Source: Ruminiclostridium cellobioparum DSM 1351 = ATCC 15832 (lineage in GTDB: Bacteria > Bacillota > Clostridia > Acetivibrionales > DSM-1351). Taken from it: DNA of 64,000 nt. The translations under genes and the position numbers were made by a program. The number at the start of each line of letters is the position of its first letter. The stretch's first letter is position 1. The stretch is taken from the NCBI RefSeq assembly GCF_000621505.1, contig NZ_JHYD01000027.1, positions 1 to 64,000 of the forward strand, written 5' to 3'. Shown piece by piece: positions 6,709 through 15,178 of this stretch. The notes below the pieces were generated by a model. The model worked only from the letters and a program-made list of their open reading frames with translations. It did no database searches and had not been told where the DNA came from.

Positions 6709-9197
6709 GTCGAGTAGGTAGAGAGCCTTTCGGCTCTTTCCCCCCCTAAGAACCGTACTGGTATGTTTCCATACATACGGCTCAAGCCATCTTTTTACCT
6801 CAAACAAATTGGTACTTAAATCTTTTAAATGATTTCCTCATCAACTTGTAACCTTCTTGACTGTTCGGTTCAACTCCGTTTTTTTCGAAGTAATTAAGTA
6901 CTTTTGTAAGCGTTTTTCCTCCGCCGTACTTTTCGAGCAGTTGGAGATGCTGCCTGTGGCAGCTTTGATGTAATAGTTCATAATTGTCGTATTTTTCATC
7001 TCCACCTATCAATTTAGGTATTACATAATTGATTTTTAAAGGTTCTTCATCCACTAATGATTGATTGCACACCCTGCATTTATAATTACTTCTTTTCGCA
7101 ATTTTCCTTCTGCTTAGAACATTGTTTAATATAAACTCTTTTTTATCTCTTCCATCAAAATAATCTCTTAGGCTTGCATCGTCAGGGCTGTTTCTGTATT
7201 TGATTAACACATGCCTTATTATGGGTATCCATTGCATTTTGAATATCTGTGTCATTTCATCATGTGGATCAGTAAGTAGCCATCTGTCTTTACTAACTCC
7301 TGTGTAGTCTGGCTTAAAGTATCTCTTACGTATCCATTTGAAGGATTTCTTCGGATGAAGAATTTTAAGATGTTTCTTAATCTTTATCCATACATATCTA
7401 TCCATAATACGGTATGTCACTTTTGATGCTTGACCCGACCAGTAGTTTCCCAAACCTCTGATTATGGGGTTCAATTGCGTAATGATGTCTTTTACTGGGT
7501 TACCTCTAAGCTGTTTAAATACAGCCTTTATTACTTGTTTAGCTTTTTTAACACTATCTTTGGATGGTTTAATCAGCAGTACTGTTTTTGTTTTCGTTTT
7601 GTACTGTCTTAGATTGAACCCTAGAAAGTCGAATCCCTCACTGATGTGTGTAACCTTCGTTTTATTCTCAGCCAGTGTTAATCCTCTCTTATCCAGATAG
7701 GGACTAAGTTTTTGGTACATTGATTCAGCTTCTTTATTAGTTTTACAGATGATTACAAAGTCATCCGCATATCTTATTACACCCACTGAATTCCTTCCCA
7801 ATTTGTGCCCTCTATCATAGTAAAAGCTGACTCCCAATTCTTCCTCCATTCCATGTAGTGCTATGTTTGCTAATAGAGGAGAAACTATTCCTCCTTGTGG
7901 AGTACCCACATTTGTATCACAAAAGGAATTATTATCTACATAGCCAGCTTTGAGCCACTTGTTTATAGCATATTTTGCTGGGAACTCAGCTATGCAGTCC
8001 ATGATGTACTGATGATTGAGATTGTCGAAACATCCTTTGAAGTCACCCTCAAATATCCATTGTCTAGTGCTTCCCGCATGCAATTTTAGATATAGATTCG
8101 TTATTGCATCCTGTGCACTTCTTTTGGGTCTAAATCCATATGAAGTTGATTCAAATTTCGCCTCCCATTGGGGTTCAAGAGCATTCTTCACAATGTTCTG
8201 AAAAATTCTGTCTCTGATAATCGGGATACCAAGGGGTCTCATTTTTCCATTTTTCTTTGGAATGTATACCCTTTTTACAGGTTTAGGTCTTATGTACTTA
8301 ATATCATAATCTTTTATTTGGTTGTAGAGCTTTTTCCTATCTTCTGATGTAAGTACAGTAGAGCCGTCTATACCTGCCGTTTGTTTTCCTTTGTTAAGCT
8401 GTGTGACCCTTTTGATTGACAGTAGTAGGTTGGCTTTGCTTCTAATCATTAGTCTTTGAAGTTTTCTTACCTTCCTTTTTTGTCCAAGCTGTTCGGCACG
8501 AAAAATCCGTTGACGAAGTTTCTTCACATACTCATTAATTTTCTTCCAGTTGACTGAGTTCCAATTCGTAATATGTGGAGAAACAGCCGACGTATTAAAT
8601 TTCTTAATAGTTTTCATAACGTATTCCTCCTTAAAGAGCCTTCTTTCCATTTTCTTCCGTGTTGATGACCATGTGGAAGTCTGCCCTCTTTCGAGTGAAC
8701 CATATGGCACTATCTGACGAGTTATCTTTTCCTCTGGGCTTTCGCCCTGTCAGCTTTCGCTTTCTCCACATTCCTTTACCCTCTGGTGTTGTAGCTTTCT
8801 TACGATTGCCCTACCTCTAAGGGAACACAAAGGGCTTACCAAGTTCCGCTATCGATAGAAATTAATGAGTTAAGCATCCTTCTTTACTCCGATGGATATA
8901 TGGGTCACTACATGACTGCAAAACGATTCAGCCTTTCCTATCCATATTAAGCTTGTTCAACCACAGTACACTTATCTGAATTAACGAAGATTACAAAGGT
9001 TCAACTCTCGTTTATACTTTCTCATTCTTTCCTCTAACCCTGCACAAGCCCCTGTGTAAAGTTTTGCATTAGGTATTTAACTCTCCTGCAACCCACATTC
9101 TAATTACTCAGAATGCAGTTTCGAGCGAGGACATACTCAGTAACTAGTATGGTTTCATTATCTTGAAACACTATCATTTAGCGACTTCTTGTCGCAC
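6709..9197 (-). mobile_element. Group II intron with maturase
   Basis: A retroelement of about 2.49 kb read on the minus strand. The 5' end is taken at GTGCGAC (first G at 9197), the group II 5' consensus. Near the 3' end a domain V hairpin is clear at 6751-6784 (GAGCCGTATG ... CAGTACGGTTC around a GGAAAC loop). It is followed by a domain VI stem (GAGCCGAAAGGCTC) with the branch-point context CTACCTACTCGAC ending at about 6709. The maturase lies in domain IV. It sits between a stem-loop at 9210-9235 and leader repeat B, in the same orientation as its neighbours. Exact ends may be off by a few bases. Confidence 0.85.
6800..8617 (-). CDS. ltrA: Group II intron reverse transcriptase/maturase
   Basis: 605 aa multidomain protein. 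It starts at ATG 8617, which has a strong AAGGAGGAA site, rather than the upstream ATG at 8710. The order is an N-terminal RT-0 region, reverse transcriptase fingers/palm with GTPQGGIVSPLLAN (238-251) and catalytic YADD (283-286), the maturase (X) domain around 380-440, and a C-terminal HNH endonuclease with CRVC and HQSCH. All key residues are present. The protein folds its intron RNA for splicing and drives retrohoming by target-primed reverse transcription. No frameshift is seen, so the intron may be mobile. Confidence 0.95.
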   Translation of the reverse strand: MKTIKKFNTSAVSPHITNWNSVNWKKINEYVKKLRQRIFRAEQLGQKRKVRKLQRLMIRSKANLLLSIKRVTQLNKGKQTAGIDGSTVLTSEDRKKLYNQIKDYDIKYIRPKPVKRVYIPKKNGKMRPLGIPIIRDRIFQNIVKNALEPQWEAKFESTSYGFRPKRSAQDAITNLYLKLHAGSTRQWIFEGDFKGCFDNLNHQYIMDCIAEFPAKYAINKWLKAGYVDNNSFCDTNVGTPQGGIVSPLLANIALHGMEEELGVSFYYDRGHKLGRNSVGVIRYADDFVIICKTNKEAESMYQKLSPYLDKRGLTLAENKTKVTHISEGFDFLGFNLRQYKTKTKTVLLIKPSKDSVKKAKQVIKAVFKQLRGNPVKDIITQLNPIIRGLGNYWSGQASKVTYRIMDRYVWIKIKKHLKILHPKKSFKWIRKRYFKPDYTGVSKDRWLLTDPHDEMTQIFKMQWIPIIRHVLIKYRNSPDDASLRDYFDGRDKKEFILNNVLSRRKIAKRSNYKCRVCNQSLVDEEPLKINYVIPKLIGGDEKYDNYELLHQSCHRQHLQLLEKYGGGKTLTKVLNYFEKNGVEPNSQEGYKLMRKSFKRFKYQFV

Positions 9198-9209
9198 CGT
9201 TTTCTATTC

Positions 9210-9235
9210 ATTTTGCGTCGGAACTTAGACGCAAA
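9210..9235 (-). repeat. Perfect stem-loop at the intron 5' exon
   Basis: TTTTGCGTC pairs perfectly with GACGCAAAA around an 8 nt loop. It is directly adjacent to the APH terminator and about 12 bases upstream of the intron 5' end on the minus strand. Some group II introns insert just after terminator-like hairpins, so this may be the recognised structure. Confidence 0.6.
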
Positions 9236-9264
9236 AAACCGCACTTTAAATTCTCAAATAGTGC
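9235..9264 (-). terminator. Terminator of the APH-like gene
   Basis: On the minus strand ACCGCACTATTTGAG and AATTTAAAGTGCGGT form a stem ending in TTTTTTGCG. It lies about 115 bp beyond the stop of the kinase gene at 9380; the space between (9265-9379) holds nothing recognisable. Confidence 0.78.
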
Positions 9265-9379
9265 GGTAGTAATTTATATGATATTTACTTGAAGTTTTAG
9301 CTCTAAACTGTGACTACAATAGGATCATAGAAAATAAGATGAAAATCAAATAATTTAGTCAACTTCTCTATGAATTTTA

Positions 9380-10189
9380 TTATGTTCTAACTTCTTCTAA
9401 ATACCTATTTATAGTTTTTAAAACAGTACTTTTTTCAGTCTTCTTAGCAGCACATAGGCGATATGCAGCTACTGCAACTTCCCATTCAGCAATTTGTTTT
9501 ATAGTTTTTCCTGATAACTTTAAATATTCTTTAGTGTATATATTACTAAACCTATTTCTAATAAACGTAATTATAGTTTTTGTGAAAATGGAAACATTCT
9601 CAGGAAGTTCCGCAATTTTTAATGTCAATAGAGTTCTTGCCACATCTGCACATGGATTTCCATTACAGCAATCTGCCCAATCAATAATGTAGTCATCATT
9701 TTCATTGCTAAGAATGTTGTCTGGATGAAAATCGCTATGACATAGGCAATCACCGTCTGGCATATTGTCAATTAGTTTATATAACCTCTCTTTTTTATCA
9801 TCGGTTAAATCATCTGCATATGAAATACGTTCCTTAAAGTATTGTTTTTGTTCTTTAACTCCATTTACATGATTTTTGTGAATCTCAAAATGCAGATGGG
9901 CTAGCTTTTCAGCATACTTTTTATAAGAAATCGGGTTTGCCTCAATCTGTTTTAAAATAGAAGTACCAACAATTTTTTCATATATAATAGCACGTTTCCC
10001 CTCATATTCAAGTCTTTGAATAAACTTTGGGTATTTAAAAGAACAGCTTTGCAAGGCTTTTGTATTATTGATTTCTTGTTCTATAGCTATATCTGATTCA
10101 TAATCGTTAAATATTTTTATAATTGTGCACTCTGTCCAATCAAAAACATCTGCAGTAGCACCACTTCCAATTAGTTCACCTTTTACCAT
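9380..10189 (-). CDS. APH/choline-kinase-family phosphotransferase
   Basis: 269 aa kinase of the aminoglycoside phosphotransferase fold. It has an N-lobe nucleotide loop (GSGATADVF, 8-16), a catalytic loop with D153 and N158 (CHSDFHPDNIL, 150-160) and the metal-binding IIDWAD (168-173). It may phosphorylate a small hydroxylated molecule or an aminoglycoside or macrolide-type drug. Divergence from named resistance enzymes prevents a substrate call. It stands alone with its own leader repeat and terminator amid mobile-element debris, suggesting acquisition as a unit. Confidence 0.8.
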   Translation of the reverse strand: MVKGELIGSGATADVFDWTECTIIKIFNDYESDIAIEQEINNTKALQSCSFKYPKFIQRLEYEGKRAIIYEKIVGTSILKQIEANPISYKKYAEKLAHLHFEIHKNHVNGVKEQKQYFKERISYADDLTDDKKERLYKLIDNMPDGDCLCHSDFHPDNILSNENDDYIIDWADCCNGNPCADVARTLLTLKIAELPENVSIFTKTIITFIRNRFSNIYTKEYLKLSGKTIKQIAEWEVAVAAYRLCAAKKTEKSTVLKTINRYLEEVRT

Positions 10190-10329
10190 ACTATTTACCC
10201 CTGCTATTCTAGTCTTATTAATGCTTTACCAGTAGAGATAACATCTCCTTAGACATTAAATTTTAATTAACTAACCTTTGCGTATAAGGCATATATCATA
10301 ATATTTAACAATCCCGTTTCAAAGTAATT

Positions 10330-10420
10330 GATTACAAATAATACTACATCCGGAAGATTGCTATGTCAAGTTTCACTCATCACCGCACTATTCATTTTTC
10401 AAAGAACAAATTTACGTCGC
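10330..10420 (-). promoter_or_regulatory. Leader repeat copy A with boxA-like motif
   Basis: Homologous to 6605-6708. On the minus strand it reads TTGTTCTTTGAAAAATGAA, a near match to rRNA boxA, then AGTGCGGTGATGAG. It lies 140-230 bp upstream of the APH-like gene. The rest of 10190-10492 shows no gene. Confidence 0.55.
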
Positions 10421-10492
10421 AATAGACTGAAAATGTCTTTTCCCAGAACACCGGCTTAATATTTTAAATAGCACATATTAAGATATATAATT

Positions 10493-10858
10493 CTATTGGT
10501 CTAATGTATCTTCATTATTGTATAATTCCTGGCTCCCCCTGCATTCGCTTTCCATTGACATTTTCTCAATACCAGCTACCATCTGAAATAATGCTATATC
10601 TCTCTTACAGAGAAGATCATACTGCTTGACCAGCATCCTATCGTAGTTTTGCAAAATCTCAAGTCTTTGGTTATACTCCGGTGTACGTTCACTATTCTCA
10701 ACCTTATATAATCGGAATATTTCAGTCCGTACCCGTCTTTTTTCTTCGGTAACCCTATCTTTGTCCAGTGAAATTTTAGTTAATTCGCAATCAATGAAAT
10801 CCTTCATTTTTTCATCAACTATATGTGTCATGATCACATCCATCCTTTCCTTTATCAT
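10493..10858 (-). CDS. Hypothetical helical protein downstream of the helicase remnant
   Basis: 121 aa if started at 10858, whose ATG overlaps the TGA of the helicase fragment (ATGA). A start at 10831 (MTHIVDEKMKDF) has a nearby GGATGG site and may be the real one. It is strongly charged and helical (EEKRRVRTEIFRLYK, QRLEILQNYDRMLVKQYDLL), with no membrane segment. I recognise no family. Its position suggests an accessory gene of the same conjugative element as the helicase relic. Confidence 0.5.
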   Translation of the reverse strand: MIKERMDVIMTHIVDEKMKDFIDCELTKISLDKDRVTEEKRRVRTEIFRLYKVENSERTPEYNQRLEILQNYDRMLVKQYDLLCKRDIALFQMVAGIEKMSMESECRGSQELYNNEDTLDQ

Positions 10859-11515
10859 AATTCAAGTACTTCATCCTGCTTGTTAATATCCAGCTCCATA
10901 TTTAGTTCGGCCTGGCGGGTAAGCTTAGCCTTATATTCTTCTTCGAAACGCCAGGGTTTCTCATATTCTTCCCTGGCTGTTTCGAGATCCTGTCTGAGCT
11001 GGACCAATTGATTATCACACTGCTTCAATTTCTGCTCTATAAACTCAAGTTATCAATACGAGTTAAGTTCCCTAGAACATTTCCCTTTAACTCAATCTCA
11101 TACCTATATCTGCCGGTTAAATTCAAACTGAACTCACTTCCAAATATTGAGTGATTGAGAGTTAGATTGAAGCCTTTATATTGCCCGATTTCGACATCCC
11201 TCCAATTCTCTTTTTTAGCCTGAGAACATAAAATAAGCAGGTATTCACCCGCCTTCTCTTTATCAGTAAATATTTGATTGTTTAGAATAATCCTGAATTC
11301 ATCGTCTGGGAACCTATTATTATCCCTGAGCTGGATATCCTGCTTGAGTGCTTCAATATTCTCTTCATCTGCCCATTTTAGAAGTATATCCCAGGATTAT
11401 TCTTTTCTCACCGGTCCGCATTGCCGAGAACATGTTTTCCTGCTGTTTCTTTGTTTTTACGTCATGTATAATGCATGTTTCATTTTCCAGAATCCCTACA
11501 TTTAACTGTGGCGGT
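10855..11515 (-). pseudogene. Remnant of a conjugative-element SNF2 helicase/N6-methylase
   Basis: Translation in two frames recovers pieces of the giant (over 2000 aa) helicase-methylase of ICE-type elements. Minus-strand 11511-11390 gives a C-terminal helicase motif (MRTGEKRIILGYTSKMG, family form LLGSTxKMGAGTN). It breaks exactly after KMG and jumps to the far C-terminal region: LKWADEEN, FTDKEKAGEYLL, IGQYKGFNL, GNLTRIDNL, EEYEKPW and QAELNMELD. A further one-base shift lies near 11045-11055, between TRIDNL and FIEQKL. Most of the gene is deleted. The final TGA at 10855-10857 overlaps the next small gene. Confidence 0.72.
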
Positions 11516-11584
11516 GCCCCTGAGTGTGCAGTATGACCATGGTACTTTATTCCATTAACTTCAAATCTGAATAGTTTATACAAT

Positions 11585-11639
11585 AAAACACCTGCGTATG
11601 TAAACATTTATTCTAACTGTTTACATACGCAGGTGTTTT
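11585..11639 (-). terminator. Strong terminator with a 22 bp perfect stem
   Basis: Positions 11585-11606 and 11618-11639 are perfect inverted complements (core ACACCTGCGTATGTAAAC) around 11 nt, ending in TTTTATTG on the minus strand. It lies 50 bp after the SDR stop at 11689 and ends the kdu operon. It also marks the boundary with the mobile-element debris. Confidence 0.82.
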
Positions 11640-11688
11640 GTTGGGAATTTTAGCAATACATTAATATTATCAATATATTTTTCTGTTA

Positions 11689-12492
11689 TTACCCGGGTTG
11701 TTTCCCTATATAAGCCAATATTCCCCCATCTACATAAAGTATGTGACCATTTACAAAATCCGAAGCCGGGGATGCCAGAAAAATGGCCGGTCCCTGTAGA
11801 TCAGCAGTTTCTCCCCAACGTGCAGCCGGTGTTTTAGCTATTATAAACTGGTCAAACGGGTGTCTGGAGCCGTCGGGCTGCAGTTCGCGAAGAGGTGCGG
11901 TCTGAGGGGTTGCAATATAACCGGGGCCGATACCGTTGCACTGAATATTGAACTCTCCATATTCCGAGGCAATGTTTTTAGTAAGCATTTTCAGTCCGCC
12001 CTTTGCGGCTGCATATGCAGCTACCGTTTCCCGTCCAAGTTCACTCATCATTGAACAGATATTTATTATTTTACCGTGTCCTTTTTTTATCATTCCGGGT
12101 ATAACTGCTTTTGAAACGATGAAAGGTGCATTAAGATCCACATCTATAACCTGTCTGAATTCTTCGGCACTCATTTCACACATGGGAATGCGCTTTATAA
12201 TACCGGCATTATTCACAAGAATGTCAACTGTTCCGACATCATTTTCAATCTGTGCAACCATGTCATTTACTCTTGCTTCATCAGTTACATCACATACGTA
12301 GCCATGTGCTCCGATACCCTTTTCCGCATATGCCGCAATTCCCTTGTCGACGAATTCCTGCTTTATATCATTGAATACAATGGTTGCTCCCGCTTCTGCA
12401 TATGCGCTTGCAATTGCAAAACCAATTCCGTAGGACGCTCCTGTTACCAGTGCTATCTTACCCTCCAGTGAAAACTGATTTAATAAACTCAT
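11689..12492 (-). CDS. SDR of the gluconate 5-dehydrogenase/KduD type
   Basis: 267 aa NAD(P)-dependent sugar-acid dehydrogenase. Signatures are TGASYGIG (18-25), NNAG, the catalytic serine in INICSMMSELG, YAAAK and the C-terminal substrate loop with VDGG. The length and the FDQFIIAKTPAARWG segment match gluconate 5-dehydrogenase-like SDRs often paired with kduI. It lies 52 bp downstream of kduI on the same strand. In pectin breakdown the pair would convert 5-keto-4-deoxyuronate to 2,5-diketo-3-deoxygluconate (KduI) and reduce that to 2-keto-3-deoxygluconate. Direct gluconate/5-ketogluconate activity is the alternative. Confidence 0.85.
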   Translation of the reverse strand: MSLLNQFSLEGKIALVTGASYGIGFAIASAYAEAGATIVFNDIKQEFVDKGIAAYAEKGIGAHGYVCDVTDEARVNDMVAQIENDVGTVDILVNNAGIIKRIPMCEMSAEEFRQVIDVDLNAPFIVSKAVIPGMIKKGHGKIINICSMMSELGRETVAAYAAAKGGLKMLTKNIASEYGEFNIQCNGIGPGYIATPQTAPLRELQPDGSRHPFDQFIIAKTPAARWGETADLQGPAIFLASPASDFVNGHILYVDGGILAYIGKQPG

Positions 12493-12544
12493 TGCCCTCT
12501 CCTCTCAAAATACATGCTTTTTATGTATATAAGCATTTAATTTT

Positions 12545-13408
12545 TTATTTTAAATCCTTCATGGCCACGGCATCCATATCATTGAAGGCCTGATTTTCAC
12601 CCGCCATACCCCATATGAAAGTGTAGGCTCTGGAGCCGGCTCCGGCATGTATTGACCAGCTTGGCGAAATAACGGCCTCCTCATTCCGGACAACTATATG
12701 CCTTGTCTCAGCAGGTTCTCCCATATAATGCATAACAAATGCAGTCTCGGGTATATCAAAGTACAGGTAAACTTCCATACGCCTGTCATGGGTATGGCAG
12801 GGCATTGTGTTCCATACACTTCCGGGTTTCAGGGAAGTCATTCCCATAACCAGCTGACAGCTTTCCACCTGGCCCGGAAGGATATATTTGCAAATGACCC
12901 TGTGGTTTGATTCTTCCAGACTGCCAAGTTCAACCTTGTTCTCAGCCTTTATTATTACGACACCTTCCCCGGCATTCCCCTCCCTTTTTATCAAAACCGT
13001 GGGGTAAGCCTTGTGAGCAGGGGTACTGTTTAGATAGAACTTTGCCGGATTGCTGCCGTCCCGGCTGGCAAAAGAAATATCCTTCGCCCCCAGCCCAATG
13101 TACATGCCATCCCTGGAATCCACTTCATAGGTTCTGCCATCAATTGTAATTTCACCTTTCCCCCCGATATTGATAACTCCCAGCTCTCTTCTCTGAAGGA
13201 AATAGTCGGCCCGCAGTTCCCCTCCGGCCGTCAGTTGCAATTTCCCGGATACAGGGGTTGCCGTCCCGGTTATGATACGGTCTATATGGCTGTAGACCAG
13301 CTTGATTTCATCGGATCGAAATAATCCCTGTATCAGGAACTCCTCCCGCAATCTTTCTGTCGTGTAATTTTTCACATCTTTAGGTGATGCAGCTGTTCGA
13401 ATTTCCAT
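12545..13408 (-). CDS. kduI: 5-dehydro-4-deoxy-D-glucuronate isomerase
   Basis: 287 aa cupin-type isomerase, close to the roughly 278 aa norm for KduI. The zinc ligands are visible as H205, H207, E212 (CHTHDRRMEVYLYF) and H254 (WSIHAGAGS). It isomerises 4-deoxy-L-threo-5-hexosulose uronate, made from unsaturated galacturonide, in the cytoplasm. It is the first gene of a two-gene operon with the SDR at 11689. A divergent AraC gene starts 195 bp away, and a probable promoter lies at 13473-13495. Confidence 0.93.
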   Translation of the reverse strand: MEIRTAASPKDVKNYTTERLREEFLIQGLFRSDEIKLVYSHIDRIITGTATPVSGKLQLTAGGELRADYFLQRRELGVINIGGKGEITIDGRTYEVDSRDGMYIGLGAKDISFASRDGSNPAKFYLNSTPAHKAYPTVLIKREGNAGEGVVIIKAENKVELGSLEESNHRVICKYILPGQVESCQLVMGMTSLKPGSVWNTMPCHTHDRRMEVYLYFDIPETAFVMHYMGEPAETRHIVVRNEEAVISPSWSIHAGAGSRAYTFIWGMAGENQAFNDMDAVAMKDLK

Positions 13409-13472
13409 GTTATCTCACCACAACCTTTCTTATGTTAATAAATTAACTGCAAAAAAATTTTTATAACTAAAA

Positions 13473-13495
13473 GTCTTTGCAATTTCAGTATAGCA
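13473..13495 (-). promoter_or_regulatory. Probable kduI promoter with a conserved motif
   Basis: On the minus strand TGCTATACT is an extended -10 and is followed by GAAATTGCAAAGAC. The 23 bp match 17197-17219 upstream of the GH127 gene at 18 positions, and both lie 60-65 bp before the start codon. This fits a shared promoter/operator. Confidence 0.5.
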
Positions 13496-13602
13496 GTACG
13501 GTTATACTAATTCTTGTGATAAATTTTCATAAATATTGCAAATATTGAACAAACAAATTATAATTGAGTTAATTCTTAATCTTATTTATAGGAGGAAATT
13601 TA

Positions 13603-14460
13603 ATGAGAGAATTTTCTTCATGCAAGCAGGCAATCAACTCCTGCATTTCACAAAAATATTTTTCCATAGCCCATCTGTACAACGAAGAAAAAACCATGGA
13701 CATGCATATACATGATTGCTATGAGATCTATTATTCGATTTCCGGAGGTAAGCAATTTCTCATTGATAATAGATTTTATGATATAATCCCCGGCGACATT
13801 TTTTTAATAAATCAGTATGAAAGTCACTATTTAACCCAGATAGACAAGGAGGTTCATGAGAGGATCGTTTTGTCCATATTTCCCGACTACCTTTTAAACC
13901 TTTCCTCTGAAAAAACCGATCTGAACAATTGTTTTAAACACAGAGAGTCCTCTGCTGCCCATAAACTGCATCTTGACCCTGAAGCCCAGAAACGTTTTAT
14001 GTATTTTATACATAAAATCCTTGACTCGGGCGGCTTTGGCTCCGACCTGACGGAACAGGCTGCATTTATTGAACTAATGGTATTTTTAAATAAGATTTAT
14101 AACAAGAATTGCAATAATCAGCATACAGAAAATCAGTCAACCCATAATGCCCAGGTCGACGATATTTTAACCTACATAAATCAGAATATTCAAAACGACC
14201 TGACCATTGAAACGCTTTCAAACCACTTTTACATAAGCGGCTCATATCTGTGCCGTATTTTTAAGGCCGCCACCGGCACAACAATAAATAAATATGTTAC
14301 TGCAAGAAGAATAACCATAGCCAAGTCTTTGCTTAACGAGGGAAGGTCAGTGACAGAAACCTGTGAAAAATGCGGCTTCAACGACTACAGTAATTTCCTG
14401 AAAGCCTTTATTAAGGCTGTCGGAATCTCTCCAAAAAAATATGCTCAATTTAACAGATAA
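13603..14460 (+). CDS. AraC-family regulator (kdu-linked)
   Basis: 285 aa. An N-terminal cupin sensor (MDMHIHDCYEIYYSISGGKQ, then a GDIFLIN strand) is followed by a C-terminal double HTH from about residue 185 (LTIETLSNHFYISGSYLCRIFK ... VTETCEKCGFNDYSNFLKAF). A good AGGAGG site precedes the ATG. It is divergent from kduI and probably controls it in response to a sugar acid or oligosaccharide. The ligand is unknown. Confidence 0.9.
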   Translation: MREFSSCKQAINSCISQKYFSIAHLYNEEKTMDMHIHDCYEIYYSISGGKQFLIDNRFYDIIPGDIFLINQYESHYLTQIDKEVHERIVLSIFPDYLLNLSSEKTDLNNCFKHRESSAAHKLHLDPEAQKRFMYFIHKILDSGGFGSDLTEQAAFIELMVFLNKIYNKNCNNQHTENQSTHNAQVDDILTYINQNIQNDLTIETLSNHFYISGSYLCRIFKAATGTTINKYVTARRITIAKSLLNEGRSVTETCEKCGFNDYSNFLKAFIKAVGISPKKYAQFNR

Positions 14461-14495
14461 AAACTGTCCGGAATAACTAGTAAAATATTAAATCC

Positions 14496-15014
14496 GGCGG
14501 GCCCGACGGTGAACTGGCCGCTTCTCTTCGTTACCTCAATCAAAGGTACACCATGCCTTATAGGGAAACCAAGGGCGTATTGACGGATATAGGCACCGAG
14601 GAGTTAGCTCACATGGAAATAATCTCGGCTATTGTTTATCAGCTGACCAAGGATTTAACAGTTGATGAGATTAAGGAAAGCGGCTTTGATACCTATTTTG
14701 TCGACCACACACTTGCACTGTATCCCGTAGCTGCATCCGGCATGCCATTTACAGCTACCTATTTCCAATCAAAAGGCGATCCAATAACAGATCTTATTGA
14801 GGATCTTGCAGCAGAGCAGAAAGCAAGGACCACCTATGACAATATTTTAAGGCTTGCGGATGACCCGGATGTTAAAGATCCCATAAAGTTCCTCCGTGAA
14901 AGAGAAGTAGTCCACTTCCAAAGATTCGGCGAGGCTTTGAGAGTGGTTCGGGACCATCTGGATTCCAGAAATTATTATGCCTTTAATCCTGCGTTTGATA
15001 ACAAACCCAGATGA
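14496..15014 (+). pseudogene. cotJC: 5'-truncated spore coat cotJC (manganese-catalase family)
   Basis: From 14496 the frame reads GGPDGELAASLRYLNQRYTM and runs on, matching CotJC from about its residue 30. The first 30 residues or so (MWVYEKKLQYPV... in the family) are absent. An in-frame TAA lies 15 bases upstream, and there is no cotJA or cotJB. The metal-ligand regions (TEELAHMEI, AAEQKART, REVVHFQRFGE) are intact. An internal ATG at 14553 could give a 153 aa product but has no convincing ribosome binding site. It lies right after the AraC gene, so a deletion or insertion probably removed the 5' end. Confidence 0.75.
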
Positions 15015-15134
15015 TTTATTTTTATATTTTGTAGCATATTTCAAACTTCCATGCTGATGTTAGAATTAATATCAATTATGGAGGTTTTTATTTTAAGGAG
15101 CTCAGATTATTATGAGTAACGGGGGATTCAAAAA

Positions 15135-15159
15135 ATAACCGGCCTATCCGGCCGGTTAT
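15135..15159 (-). terminator. Terminator of the GH127 gene
   Basis: ATAACCGGCC and GGCCGGTTAT pair perfectly around 5 nt, and on the minus strand the stem is followed by TTTTTTG. It lies 20 bp after the GH127 stop. Confidence 0.85.
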
Positions 15160-15178
15160 CTGAACAATTTTTCATATT

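Noticed and set aside
6605-10420. Integron cassette array
   Set aside because: No integrase of that class and no attC core sites (paired RYYYAAC/GTTRRRY) could be identified; the shared elements are leaders and terminators.
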